A program made the translations under genes and the position numbers. Positions 12,860-23,996 of a stretch of 64,000 nt of DNA are shown here, one piece after another. Below the pieces are notes generated by a model. It was not told the origin of the DNA, searched no databases, and saw only the letters and a program-made list of their open reading frames with translations. This DNA comes from Paragorgia papillata (Eukaryota > Cnidaria > Anthozoa > Scleralcyonacea > Coralliidae), in the NCBI GenBank assembly GCA_035771165.1, contig JAWNZC010000276.1:1003109-1067108 (forward strand). Direction: 5' to 3'. Positions within the stretch are counted from its first letter, which is position 1. Each line of letters begins with the position of its first letter.

Positions 12860-13440
12860 TATTAAAGACTTATTAACCGAGTTCGAGGTCTGTACAAGAA
12901 AGTATTTGCCTGAGGTTTTCGTACAGACCGAGCGACGAAGGAGCGAAGTTTGTGCGATAAAACCGAGGGCAAATACTTTCCCGTACAGACTGAGCAAACG
13001 AGGTTAATAAGGAATTTATTATATGTCTATTGGTTCACTTTATTTTTAAGCTTCGAGCGTTGTTTTCGTCTTGGGAGTATGCTGTTTACCTTACCTGTTA
13101 TCTTTTTCCTGTCGCTTCTTGGCCTTCTTGTTTACACCAGTTCGGCTTTTATTTGTCGTGTTTTTAGATAAACAGCTTTAAAGAAAACCAGCAGTAATGT
13201 TCCAAACACATTTCATTGTTCAGAATATTTGAATAAAGATAACTAGTTCTCTTTTATTTGTACTCAAATCAACTCAGAAATGTTCTCGCCAAAACTTGCA
13301 GGGCCGAGAAAAAAGCGCATTGACCCGGACACAGACCAGAGATCAATATCGTAAAATCCCGACCTCTCGGGAACCAATCAGCGTGCGTCGTTTTGCGTAC
13401 TGACGGGAAATCAAACCCAGCCATATAATAATAGAAGTTA
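12860..13440. repeat. Dispersed repeat R2, copy 1
   Basis: It begins with a hairpin: 'gaggtctgtac..gtatttgcctgagg' against 'gggcaaatactttc..gtacagac'. It continues through 'tgctgtttaccttacctgtt' and 'actcaaatcaactcagaaa'. The same order occurs at 45215-45745. The ORF at 12950-13171 is not conserved between copies. No family name assigned. Confidence 0.65.
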
Positions 13441-13504
13441 TTTCACTTTTATTCAGCATTTTGTCTCTAGAGTTCAGTAAACTTCATCCGGGTCTACCGG
13501 GATA

Positions 13505-13580
13505 TTGCGTTTATATGGACAAACATTTGATCCCACTGGGATCCGGGTCGGGCGGCACGTCCCGGTCTCCATATAAACTA
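13505..13580. repeat. Small foldback (GTTTATATGGA ... TCCATATAAAC)
   Basis: Perfect 11-bp inverted ends flank a GC-rich core with 'ggatccgggtcgggcgg'. It adjoins the left arm of the large inverted repeat. Confidence 0.55.
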
Positions 13581-13621
13581 GACATGAGCCGATTAGACAA
13601 TTCCCATTATAGCAAAGCATC

Positions 13622-14273
13622 ATGGGAAATGTGGTAGGCTTCACTTGCAGGCGAAATGGCCGCCGCGAAGCGAGCATTTTGCTTGTGAGAAGAATGGATT
13701 CTTTTAAGCACATTTTTTGTAGCGCAGGAGAATTTCGAAAAGGGCAATGTATTTGTGGGACTATAAAGAACGTTGTGTGCCAAAGACAGCGAAATCAGAG
13801 CAGAAATGGACGAGAAAATTGCTATAGAGCTATTGAAGGAGTGAAGAATATGCGAGTAAATACGTTCCAGAAGGGAGGTTTCTCTCGACGTTTTCCAGAC
13901 TGTAAAGTTTTTTTTCTGCGCGGGGAACGTTAAATAATAATACAATTTCTGCGCGGGCGGCGGAGTATATATACGCACGGGTCGTCAGGCACGTCCATCT
14001 AAGGGGCCCCAGAAGCATGTGACCGGTAATTTTTTGAATTCTATTGTCTTACTTGGAGATGGGATTTCCGGCATTCTGAGAGCATTTTGAGTGAAATCCG
14101 GACTAAACTATGTGTATTAACAGCATATCTTGTCAAAATTGTTAATTTCTTAGTATAAATCGCGGATTGAGTGACCGCACTAAATTTTGCGCGGGCGGAT
14201 TTTAATCACGAACAAATTGCGCGGGGAACGCGTTCCCCGCGCGGACCAAATATTACAGTCTGGGACGTTTTCA
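13622..14273 (+). pseudogene. Exon-like ORF in the left foldback arm, interrupted by a MITE
   Basis: The frame starts MGNVVGFTCRRNG and is identical, apart from a substitution or two, to the minus-strand ORF at 17222-17497. In the right arm it runs to '..NTFQKGGFSRRFQ' followed by GTGAGT, a good splice donor. Here the last codons are split by the 369-bp MITE. I recognise no family. Conservation of the arms alone could explain the shared frame. Confidence 0.35.
13895..14263. mobile_element. MITE with TIR CCAGACTGTAA and 8-bp target duplication
   Basis: Ends CCAGACTGTAA and TTACAGTCTGG are perfect 11-bp inverted repeats. GACGTTTT is duplicated at 13887-13894 and 14264-14271. The right foldback arm carries the uninterrupted site with a single GACGTTTT, so the insertion boundaries are exact. 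An 8-bp duplication fits hAT-like transposition. The interior has GC-rich 'gcgcgggga' foldback motifs and no ORF. Confidence 0.9.
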
Positions 14274-14940
14274 GGTGAGTAAGCTTAGTGAACATAGGAC
14301 AGCTCATCATTTTGCCTCACAGACATGTGTGTGTTGTTGTTCTATCGCGATCTCGTGTTTTCTGAATTACCAAGTGTTCTGTAATGATTTTTTCGTTTGT
14401 TGAAATTGACAACTTTTGGCGACGATGTCTGTCATTCGTTCGATTAAGCATGTCCCCTCTGAAGACAATGTTTTTAAAGAGTCTTTACATTTTTTGGCGC
14501 GGAAACAACCCGGTTTTATCGGCAACGGCACTGGCACTTTGTAAAAACACCAAGAAGAAAGCGAAGAAAGCACTTTTGCCTGGGTTTCTACTGTTGTTTT
14601 TGATTTCTATTCTGTTTCCTTTGTTTTGGTCGGTTCATATCCTGTCAAATAAACCAGTAGGTTCTAGAACTATTATAGGCTGTAAATATATATTCATAAC
14701 TATAAATTCGTTTAAAACGTTGAAAATTTACCGAGTTTTGTTGCTGTGTTGTAGGCAACAAGCTTTGTAAAACACAAGGGGTGGTGGCAGGGGTGCTACA
14801 CCCCCTATTGGGGAACCATAGCCCCCCCCCCCCCAGGCCCCATCGGGGAAAACTTACCAAGTTGTCAGGGAATCTGAAAGGAAAATTGTATTTTTGTCAA
14901 TTGGCAAAGAACTTTTTAACTGATTAAGCCAGACAAATAA

Positions 14941-15550
14941 TTACCATAGTTGACCAGGTAAGTGCCCATTTGAAGCAAGCACCCACCCCCCTGTTTAAGG
15001 AAAAAGTAATTTTCCAGGCTATTTTTAAACATTCTCTCAGTACAACTGACCACATCTTCACAAAGGGACCAAAGATGATCTTGTTTCAGACAACTTTCCT
15101 GCATTAGACAAAGGCGACCTACCTGGAGAACTTGGGGACATATTGTTTGACTTGGACTCAGATTCAGGCTTTGATGGGTTTGACGAACATGATCTATTAT
15201 AGACTTTTATACCATATAAACAGATATTTTTAAATTCATATTTTGTAATATAGTTTTGTTTGTTTCAATATATTAATAATTAAGAGTATTAAAATGGTTT
15301 TGTTTGTTTTCATATAATATATTTCAGAGTGTTGTGTTGACTTAAAACATGTAAAATTGGTTTTTCATATAAGGCACATTTTGCTCATGTAAGCACCCAC
15401 TGCTCATGTAAGATGTAAGCGCCTACCTTTAACAAAAATTAAAACATTGTGGGGGAGGGTGCCATCCTCGTTCCCAGTGCCTCCTTGGTACACTGGGAAA
15501 TCAGTTTCCCAGTGTACTGGGGAGGGCGCTTACCCGGTCAGCTATGGTAA
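14941..15550. mobile_element. MITE-like element with ends TTACCATAG
   Basis: The left end TTACCATAGTTGACCAGG mirrors the right end CCGGTCAGCTATGGTAA over about 27 bp with a few mismatches. The right foldback arm lacks it. It encloses an acidic-tail ORF at 15051-15201, suggesting that it derives from a larger autonomous transposon. Confidence 0.7.
15051..15201 (+). pseudogene. Short acidic C-terminal ORF in a MITE
   Basis: A frame opening after a stop at 15048 reads '..KGTKDDLVSDNFPALDKGDLP..' and ends '..SGFDGFDEHDLL' with a stop at 15199-15201. It is rich in Asp, Leu and Phe. Acidic tails of this kind end some DDE transposases, which suits its position just inside a TIR-bounded element. No catalytic region remains. 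It could be chance. Confidence 0.3.
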
Positions 15551-16159
15551 TATTTTAATAGTGAATTGAAATAAAACTTGTGTAGAAACACAGATAATTT
15601 CACCCTGAGAAGCTATTCTAGACATTCAAATTTTCTGGAGAACATCTCCCTACTAGCCACTGTGTCGGGGAATTCTTGGCACCACCCCTGGTAAAACAGT
15701 GACTTGGAAATTATAATTTAAGGCTATAGATAGTCTATAAACTCTGTACAACATCCTTTAATCAAATTTTACTCATTGTTCTCTCCGTAGATAATATAGT
15801 AGATACTGTACATACAGTGTAAATCTGTAAATAGTAAATTATAAAATATATAATTACATAAAAGCATATCAATAACTCATATATATATATATATCTGTAA
15901 ATAGGAAATAGGTTTTAGTATTAATTTATAAAATGGATAATGAACCATGTACTTCAATGGAGCAACCACAATGATCTTTCTCAGTTGGAAATTTTTTCTG
16001 TCAGTTGGAAATTGGTTAAAATGAAAGTTCTGGATTTCATTTTGTGTTGCTATCATGTACATGTAGGAATACAGTAAGATATTCCACCTCCTTTTCTCTT
16101 CCTTTCTGAAGATGTAGTTCCTTTGGCTCCTAAAGTTGTCAATTCTTTGTCTGATTCCA

Positions 16160-17527
16160 TTGAAGTACATGGTTCATTATCCATTTTATAAATTAATACT
16201 AAAACCTATTTCCTATTTACAGTTATATATGAGTTATATAATTATATATTTTACAATTCACTATTTACAGATTTATATACAGTACCTACCTAAAAATTTT
16301 AATATTAATTATCAAGATTTATAAAACTACTACTAAAATTTGTCTACAGTCTATATTATCTATGGAGAGAACACTGAGAAAAATCTGATTAAAGAATGTT
16401 GTACAGAGTTTATAGACTATCTATAGCCTTAAATTATAATTTCCAAGTCACTGTTTTACCAGGGGTGGTGCCAAGAATTCCCCGACACAGGGGCTAAGGT
16501 CCCTAACAGGGGGGCTAGTAGGGGGATTTGGAGTTTTATTTCACAAAAGCATTAATTACTTGTCTGGCTTAATCAGTTAAAAAGTTCTTTGCCCATTGAC
16601 AAAAATACAATTTTCCTTTCAGATTCCCTGACAACTTGGTAAGTTTTCCCCGATGGGGCCTGGGGGGGGGGGCTATGGTTCCCCAATAGGGGGTGTAGCA
16701 CCCCTGCCACCACCCCTTGTGTTTTACAAAGCTTGTTGCCTACAACACAGCAACAAAACTCGGTAAATTTTCAACGTTTTAAACGAATTTATAGTTATGA
16801 ATATATATTTACAGCCTACAATAGTTCTAGAACCTACTGGTTTATTTGACAGGATATGAACCGACCAAAACAAAGGAAACAGAATAGAAATAAAAAACAA
16901 CAGTAGAAACCCAGGCAAAAGTGCTTTCTTCGCTTTCTTCTTGGTGTTTTTACAAAGTGCCAGTGCCGTTGCCGATAAAACCGGGTTGTTTCCGCGCCAA
17001 AAAATGTAAAGACTCTTTAAAAACATTGTCTTCAGAGGGGACATGCTTAATCGAAACGAATGACAGACATCGTCGCCAAAAGTTGTCAATTTCAACAAAC
17101 GAAAAAAATCATTACAGAACACTTGGTAATTCAGAAAACACGAGATCGCGATAGAACAACAACACACACATGTCTGTGAGGCAAAATGATGAGCTGTCCT
17201 ATGTTCACTAAGCTTACTCACCTGAAAACGTCGAGAGAAACCTCCCTTCTGGAACGTATTTACTCGCATATTCTTCACTCCTTCAATAGCTCTATAGCAA
17301 TTTTCTCGTCCATTTCTGCTCTGATTTTGCTGTCTTTGGCACACAACGTTCTTTATAGTCCCACAAATACATTGCCCTTTTCGAAATTCTCCTGCGCTAC
17401 AAAAAATGTGCTTAAAAGAATCCATTCTTCTCACAAGCAAAATGCTCGCTTCGCGGCGGCCATTTCGCCTGCAAGTGAAGCCTACCACATTTCCCATGAT
17501 GCTTTGCTATAATGGGAATTGTCTATT
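16160..17527. repeat. Right arm of the 3.9-kb foldback
   Basis: Reverse complement of 13592-15960 without its two insertions. It contains a minus-strand frame, 17497 down to about 17222, ending at a GTGAGT donor. It also contains a hydrophobic stretch within 16724-17100 (minus) that is probably untranslated. Confidence 0.87.
17222..17497 (-). CDS. Exon-like ORF in the right foldback arm, unknown
   Basis: The minus-strand frame MGNVVGFTCRRNG...SRRFQ is followed directly by a GTGAGT donor. It has about 92 residues, basic and Cys-containing ('CICGTIKNVVCQ'). I recognise no domain. It is the uninterrupted twin of 13622-14273. If real, it is the first exon of an element-borne gene whose later exons I cannot find. 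The downstream open frame on this strand has hydrophobic stretches but no splice logic that I can support. Confidence 0.35.
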
Positions 17528-18375
17528 GGTTAACCCGATTAATCGGCCGATAATCGGCCTTTTTTCAATAATCGGTAATCGGCCGATTATCAACACGTAA
17601 TCGGCTTTTTGCCGTTTATGTAGGAGTTTTTCTTTCATCTTACGAAAATACTTGAAATCAGCGCTTGAAATCTCGTTTCTTCCCTGTCTTCTTCAGTTCA
17701 TGGATTTGGAAGTGTGTGAGTCGCACATCGCGTTACTATTTACCGACATAGCGATTTATTTCCCGACACCGGAAAAAAAAACTCGGCAATATTCATTGAC
17801 AAAAATAGCTAACGCCTATACATGTGTATGTGACAACTGACAAGAGCAGCTTGCAAGATGACTTCTTGGGAGAACATGACAGAGGTGTGTAAATAATGTT
17901 CTGTTATTACTTGCATGCGACGTTTGCGTTGAAACTATTGTCGTTGAATATTGTTTCGTGTAACATCGCCTTTTCGCCTTTTAACGAGCTATAAAGAGTA
18001 AGGATCTAACTTGAAAATAATTGATTGTCTTATAAGTATTAAAAGTTTAAAACATGCGTTTTGAAATTTATAAGTATAAACAAGTAATAATAGAGAGAAC
18101 CGAATTTTGTCTGATGCATTTTTATTTCTGCGTATATGGCCGAAGTTTGAGAGAGAAGTGTCCTAACGCGTGAATTAACATATTTTCAGGCATATCGGCA
18201 AAACCCAGAGTCAAGCGACAGAAAAGTACGACCAAAGTACGAATGTCAGTGAATTCCTCAGCGACGTCTTTGTAATTAATAACACGAAATTAATCGGCTT
18301 TGGTCGATTATGTGCCGTGATCGGCCGCCGATTAATCGAATCGGCTATTGGCACTTTTTAGCGATCGGCTCATCT
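17528..18375. mobile_element. Element bounded by AATCGGCCGATTA-type repeats
   Basis: The left part holds several 'aatcggccgat' motifs (17538-17605) and the right part inverted ones ('gatcggccgccgattaatcg', 18318-18345). The ends read 'ttaacccgattaatcgg' and 'cggctattgg'. The interior (about 700 bp) has no coding that I recognise. It lies flush against the right foldback arm. The superfamily is uncertain; hAT-like is possible. Confidence 0.5.
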
Positions 18376-18435
18376 ATAATATAAACGTAAATTGGACTAA
18401 AGCAAAAGTTAGTTAGCAAGAAGGAGGTTACTATG

Positions 18436-18602
18436 GGGCCTTTCCATTTACACGGTTAGATCGGTCAGTCCGGTTAAATGGAACACGATTCGTTTGAGAC
18501 TTAGGACGGTCAGACTGGAAAATTTGGTCCTAATCAAATGCAAGTCGATTCTGGCCGGACTGACCGGTCTAACCTTGTCAATTGGAAAGCGACCTAAGCT
18601 AT
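18436..18602. mobile_element. ~165-bp foldback MITE
   Basis: The left part 'cctttccatttacacggtta' with 'ggtcagtccgg' mirrors the right part 'ccggactgaccggtctaacc' with 'caattggaaag'. There is no coding. Confidence 0.65.
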
Positions 18603-19480
18603 AATCCTGCCCAAAATTAACTCGGACAGTCGCGTAAAAAGAACTTAAGGGCATGAATTCCTAAGATTATGTTAAAAAAACATCGCCTCCCACTCCCCCC
18701 GTTCAATCTTGGTTAGAAAATGAAATGCAAAGTATGTTCATCGCAAAGTTTTATCAACATTGAATGGGGGGAGCGGGGGGAATGATTTTTAGAAGGAAAT
18801 TCGATATCAGATGTGATTTAAGGCAAGGTGTCCGAGTGATTTTGACCAGGATTGTAGTTCGGGCCGAGGTAACTAACTTTAGCTTATTTGCCGACTTCGA
18901 GGTAACTAACTTGCTTAGTTTATTCATGATACAGACGATATTTGTCATTATTTACCATGTTTTTTTTGAATAAGATGTAGGTAATTGGACTGACACTGGG
19001 GTTATATAATGTAGATGAATAAAATTTGCAAAGAATGCGGCATATGGCCTTAGGCCAAAAAGCGGATCCTGCTGTATTTTTTGTAAACTTGCGAAGGCAA
19101 CGATGGTTGAAGGCGCAGTGTAAATATGATACGAGAGTAAGTTAAACAATTATAAGAAAGGATTAAAGATACGTAAGTAATATTCAGTATATATAGTACA
19201 TGGGACATAACCCTCAAAGATAATTTATGCACGAATAACTAATAACAGTAAATTATCTACAACCCGAGATTCTGGTACAGTGGAACATCACGGTAATGTA
19301 TACGGGGATCATGATAAACAGGCCCTATAGACGCAAGTGAAAAAGATAAAGTTGTTCGACAACAATGCGCACGAAAGTGTCTTAAATGTCATGTTTATTA
19401 GACACGTTAATAGTTTATATGTTTATATAATGCTCTCGTATGATAATAATACATTAAGCGAACACGGCAACGCTAAGTCT
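18603..19480. other. Unannotated interval
   Basis: AT-rich sequence with short G or C runs near 18690 and 18770. No supported gene or repeat was recognised. Confidence 0.5.
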
Positions 19481-20065
19481 AGCCATATGACTCCATTAGC
19501 TCAAAACACAGTTTTTAGCTAATCTATATTTAGAGTTGTTTTGTAATGGCAAATATAAAAGTCTATTGTAAATGTTCTAGGCGTTTGCCGTTACTATAAA
19601 CACAGTAGAAGGCACCCACGGAGACCGCATATCACTGCCAGCGGGGTATTAGGAGAAACGAGCCACGCTAATCAGGGTAGCTTACCAGATCTACGCATGT
19701 ATGAATAAAGTCCTTCATTGCACTCGTTTTTAGAAGGACAAGAAATAACGAACTTTGCGTATCTTTCGGTGCACAGCTGGTTTATTGTATAAACCTTAAA
19801 ATAAACATCAAATAATGAATTATATGTTTATTCAACTAAATATTCACTTAAAAGTTTCACTATATAATGACAATGAGCACAATTAAGTATCTTTTTATTC
19901 TTTTCTTTTACACGGAGAATCTTCCATCATATTTTTAGAAATTTTTTATCCAGTTCTCAACTAAATTAAACGAAAATTTAATGGGTTGATTCTTGGTCTG
20001 TGGGCAACGTTTTTGCAAAGTTACATGATTGGTTCAATTCTTTTTGAGATATATGGTATTTATAA
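19481..20065. repeat. Dispersed repeat R1, second-half copy
   Basis: From 'agccatatgactccattag' through 'gagccacgctaat' to 'ttggtctgtgggcaacg' it matches 44563-45085 and 46120-46660 in order. The first-half module follows at 20155-20960, so modules of this family lie in tandem here. No ORF is shared among copies. Confidence 0.7.
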
Positions 20066-20365
20066 CCTTCTGGCCGCGGGGGTAGTAAAACAAAACAATA
20101 TGAATTATATTTGTCTTTTGTATTTATTATCTTATTCATATTAAACAATGAGCCTTAGACACAAAACGACACGAAAACTTAAAGTAGATTATAAAGTAAG
20201 TAAAATAAAGTTTTGTTGAGAAACTCAGGGTATTTCAGGAAATATAAGCTTTTAATAAAAGTTTCGAAAATCTACTTCCAACGACAGTATTTTCGATTTT
20301 ATTCCCGATATATTCCGACCGTTTTCGATCTTCAAAAATGCAGAAACACCTAACTTTTTAATCTA

Positions 20366-20826
20366 CAATCATGGCCAAAAGTGGTGGGCCACTGACGATA
20401 CTTTTTGGTATGAATTTGAACACCCCCCTTTCCCCCCTGCAATGTTGTATAATTTCGCTCATGTTTCATACGGCAACATGTCACACATTTAACATGGTAA
20501 TGTGAAGAACATGAAACATGATGAAATAATAGTGCAACGCCAAAATATTTGCCTCTCGGCTGCGCAACTTACTATCAAGTCATATTTATAGTTGTAGCAA
20601 ATTTGATGTGAAAGTGAATGTAGCGATAACATTTTTCACCACATTGTATTCTATTATGTTTTCCTGTCTTAAACACTCAACATTGCACGGGGGAGGGGGG
20701 GGGGGGGGGGGAGGGGCTATAAGATAGTAAAACTAAAGTTACAATAATGAAATAACGAGTTAACAAAACAAATATAAACACAGCGCCATTTACCGACTGT
20801 GTCCCGTAAACTTTTGGCCATGATTG
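20366..20826. mobile_element. Tc1/mariner-like MITE with TA target duplication
   Basis: Ends CAATCATGGCCAAAAGT and ACTTTTGGCCATGATTG are perfect inverted repeats flanked by TA on each side (20364-20365 and 20827-20828). Related R1 copies in unit 2 show the unoccupied site (near 44428 and 45998, 'atctagctttatattt'). Ends resembling CAxTCATGGCCAAAAG are typical of Tc1-like elements. It is 461 bp with no transposase; G-runs occur near 20690-20712. Confidence 0.85.
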
Positions 20827-20828
20827 TA

Positions 20829-22051
20829 GCTTTATATTTCAAATACAGATCGTTCAGTATGCTATATCTGAGCAATAAAAAGACGCGTCTACAAAACGTA
20901 TTTTATGACAACTTTGACGCAATGTCACCTGTGATGTGACACGTGACATTTTCCGAAGCCATTTCCGACAACGCGCAATTTTGAATTTGACAAGGTTTCC
21001 AGTTACAAAAACATTAATATCTCTAAAACTTTAACTTATTTTCCGCTAAAATTTTCTCAGCTATATACTTTACGCTATCATATGGTTTAATATAATAAAG
21101 AAACAAAATTGCATTGCATTTCACTTTTAAAAACTGATGTTTACAAAACAACTTTTATGTACGTGCAGATACGTTGGCTTGGCATTTTAACTCCAGCTAC
21201 ATTTATTGTATACAGAAGATAACCAAACGTACTCTCTATTATTTAGTGTTTAATTTTATCATTTTATGTCAACTTTTTTAATATGTTTCGATAAATTTGA
21301 AGTAGTGTTTGCGAACTGCCTTTTCAAATATTTATGAACAGGAAATAGGATAATTACTACAACACTCTTAAAAGCCAGAAGCGTTTGGCTAAATTTCCAT
21401 AACGAAAAGTGTTTTTGAGGAACGAAGACTGGTTTTCTAAAGAGCAATACTAATAATGTAAGTTCTTCTATCACTAGTTGACATTTATAAAATAATGTTT
21501 CAAAGTATAGAACCGTTTACTCTTTTACTCTAGACTTTAAACTTTATATTGATCTGGGCCCCATCAGGACTGCGTTCACACAACAGCGAAGAAGAGAGTA
21601 GATGGATTTGAATAACGTTCGCACTGAAGCCGAATTTCGCGGGACTTCTTATAGAAAACCCCGTATTGCTACATAGACTATTTTTTTCAAGTATACTAAC
21701 ACTATCAAAAGTATATTGCGCATGTAATAAAAACCACTTTGAGTTAAAGCGTGTTAAAGTCGATCTCGACATTCGTCTAGAGGGATTGTGAAAAAATCGT
21801 TCCTTTAGTAAAATTAAAATTTATTGGCATGTTCTAATTGCAAATTTTATAAGTTTTAATATAATGCGGAATTAAGGTAACCTCCTTAAACTGGAGACAC
21901 ACTTAAAGGAACTATATTTTTTTCAACAAGAATCTAATAAAATAGAACACAAAACAAAGTCCATATGGTAGAATATTGTAAAATCCCAAACATCTGAGTA
22001 ATTAGACAGGCTGGAATAAATTAAAAAGTAATATTTTGAATTTCATTTCAG
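20829..22051. other. Upstream region of the FReD gene copy 1
   Basis: Collinear with 46840-48102 in unit 2. No supported ORF. It presumably holds the promoter and any upstream 5' UTR exon of the FReD gene, but no TATA or other element can be named with confidence. Confidence 0.4.
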
Positions 22052-22297
22052 ATCAGAATCCGATTGTGAATTTGGCGAAGAATCTCGAAGTTTCGACGGA
22101 GGGTTGCTGAGGGAGACATTGAGAGATATTTTGAATCATAATACGGCAAAAAAATTGTAAAAGGACGCAATGCCGTTTGAAAAACGCAATCAAGGTTTTT
22201 TTTCCAAGACGACTTGCTATTGGAATACTGGTATTTGTTTCAACTTGTTCCGAAGCATTGGCTGGATTTCAACAGACACAGTATGCCCTTACTCGTG
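22052..22297 (+). CDS. FReD gene copy 1, exon with 5' leader and signal peptide
   Basis: Acceptor 'tttcatttcag' precedes 22052 and donor GTATGT follows 22297. The ATG at 22170 begins MPFEKRNQG. After a T-homopolymer the reading gives 'PRRLAIGILVFVSTCSEALA', a basic then hydrophobic signal-peptide pattern, then 'GFQQTQYALTR', the start of the PAN-like region. The T-run (8 T) puts the ATG out of frame by one; unit 2 has GGT TTT TAT here, which is in frame. Position 22052-22169 is probably 5' UTR; it also holds a short frame ending '..DILNHNTAKKL' that could instead be the end of an upstream coding exon. The exon ends in phase 1, matching the next exon's start. Confidence 0.7.
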
Positions 22298-22393
22298 GTA
22301 TGTTCTTCAACTCTTCTTCAGTTTACTGTTCGCGTTTTTCATTCTCTACTTTTGTCTGTTCAACTCTACTCAACTCCACTCTATACTCTCACG

Positions 22394-23774
22394 TGCTGGT
22401 ACGGTAATGGTAATGGTACTGGTACTGGTACGTTACTGGTACTGGTACGATACTGGTACTTGTGCGCTACTGGTGCTGGTACTGGTAGGATACTGGTACT
22501 GGGACGGAAGTGTGCGGTGCTGGTACGGTACTGGTAAAGTACTGGTATGGTACAGGTACGTTACTGTTACTGGTACGGTACTGGCACGGTACTGGTATGG
22601 TGCTGGTACAGTACTGGTACGGTACTTGTACGTTGCTGGTACGTTACTGAAACTGGTACTGGTACTAGTACTGGTACGGTACTGTGCTGGTACCTTACTG
22701 GTATGGTACTAGTACTGGTACAGTCCTGGTACGTTGCTGGTACGGTACTGGTACGGTGCTGGTATGATGCTGGTACGGTGCTGGTACGTTAACTGGTACG
22801 GTGCTGGTACGTTGCTGGTAAGGTACTGGTACGGTGCTGGACGTTACTTGTACGGTACTGGTACGGTGCTGGTACCATTCTGGTACGGTACTGATACGGT
22901 ACTGTACTGTACTGGTACTGCCACGGTAGTGGTACTGGTACGGTAGTGTTACTTGTACAAGTACTGTTACGTAACTGTAACTAATACTGTTACGGTACTT
23001 GTACTGGTACGTTACTGGTATGGTGCTGGTACAGTACTGGAACTGGTAATGGTACTATTGCTGGTGCTGGTACTGGTATGGCACTGGTACGGTACTGGTA
23101 CGCTACTGGTACAGTGCTGGTACGGTACTGCTACGGTACTGGTACGGTAATGGAACTAGTACTGTTGCTGGTGTTGGTACTGGTACGGCACTGGTACGGT
23201 ACTGGTACGCTACTGGTACGCTACTGGTACTTGTACGGTACTTTTACTTGTACTGGTAAGGTACGGTACTGGTACTGGTACATCACTGGTGCGGTACTGG
23301 TACGTTACTGGAACGGTACTGGTACAGTACTGAAACGGCACTGGTACTGGTATGGTATGGTACTGGTACTGGTACGTTCTGGAACTGGTACTGGTACAGT
23401 ACTGGTTCGGTACTGGTACTGAAACTAGTAATGGTACGGTACTGGTACGGTACTCGAACTGGTGCTGGTGCTGGTGCTGGTACTGGTACGGTACTCGAAC
23501 TGGTGCTGATACTGGTGCTGGTACTGGTGCTGGTACTGGTACGGTACTCGAACTGGTGCTGGTACTGGTACGGTACTCGAACTGGTGCTGGTACTGGTAC
23601 GGTACTCGAACTGGTGCTGATACTGGTGCTGGTACTGGTATGTACTCGTACTGGTACTGGTGCTTGTGCTGGTACTGGTACGGTACTGGTACGGTACTGG
23701 TGCGGTACTGGTACGGTACTGGTACGGTACTGGTACGGTACTGGTACGGTACTGGTACGGTACTGGTACGGTAC
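22394..23774. repeat. GGTAC-based minisatellite in intron 1 (copy 1)
   Basis: About 1.38 kb of GGTACTGGTAC-type 11-bp units and variants (GGTACG, GGTGCT). A higher-order block with 'ggtactcgaactggtgctgg' recurs about five times near 23450-23640. It creates long stop-free frames on both strands reading VRYWYGTGT or TSTVPVPYQY, which are not genes. The unit 2 counterpart is 48460-49580. Confidence 0.95.
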
Positions 23775-23996
23775 ATCCACTCTTTCCTAATATGGAAACG
23801 CACCAGATCAGTTACAATTATTTTTGCCCTATAAATAAGAACCTGTCAAGAGCCTATTGGCCTGATTTATTACTATACACACCCAACATATAAGAAGAAT
23901 TCAGCCTGACATAAAAAGTAGGTGTTCGTTTATGCGGCTTTTTACTGTAAATCACACAACTTTTTCTTTCAATATGGTTTTCTTTTGATTAACCAG

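Larger units (their letters stand above)
13592..15960. repeat. Left arm of a 3.9-kb foldback
   Basis: From 'agacaattcccattatag' inward this matches, in reverse complement, the arm at 16160-17527. It is longer than the right arm because it carries two insertions (13895-14263 and 14941-15550). The loop is 15961-16159. An exon-like ORF starts at 13622. Confidence 0.88.

Noticed and set aside
12950..13171. Hydrophobic ORF of 73 codons
   Set aside because: Lies in dispersed repeat R2 and is not open in the second copy at 45215-45745.
16724..17220. Hydrophobic C-terminal part of the 257-codon minus ORF
   Set aside because: It lies beyond the GTGAGT donor and ends in TA-rich repeat sequence; the hydrophobicity follows from T-richness.
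22170..23893. Long ORFs on both strands with VRYWYGTGT or TSTVPVPYQY repeats, and similar ones at 48205-49696
   Set aside because: They are by-products of the stop-free GGTAC minisatellite; open in several frames at once, with no independent coding signal.
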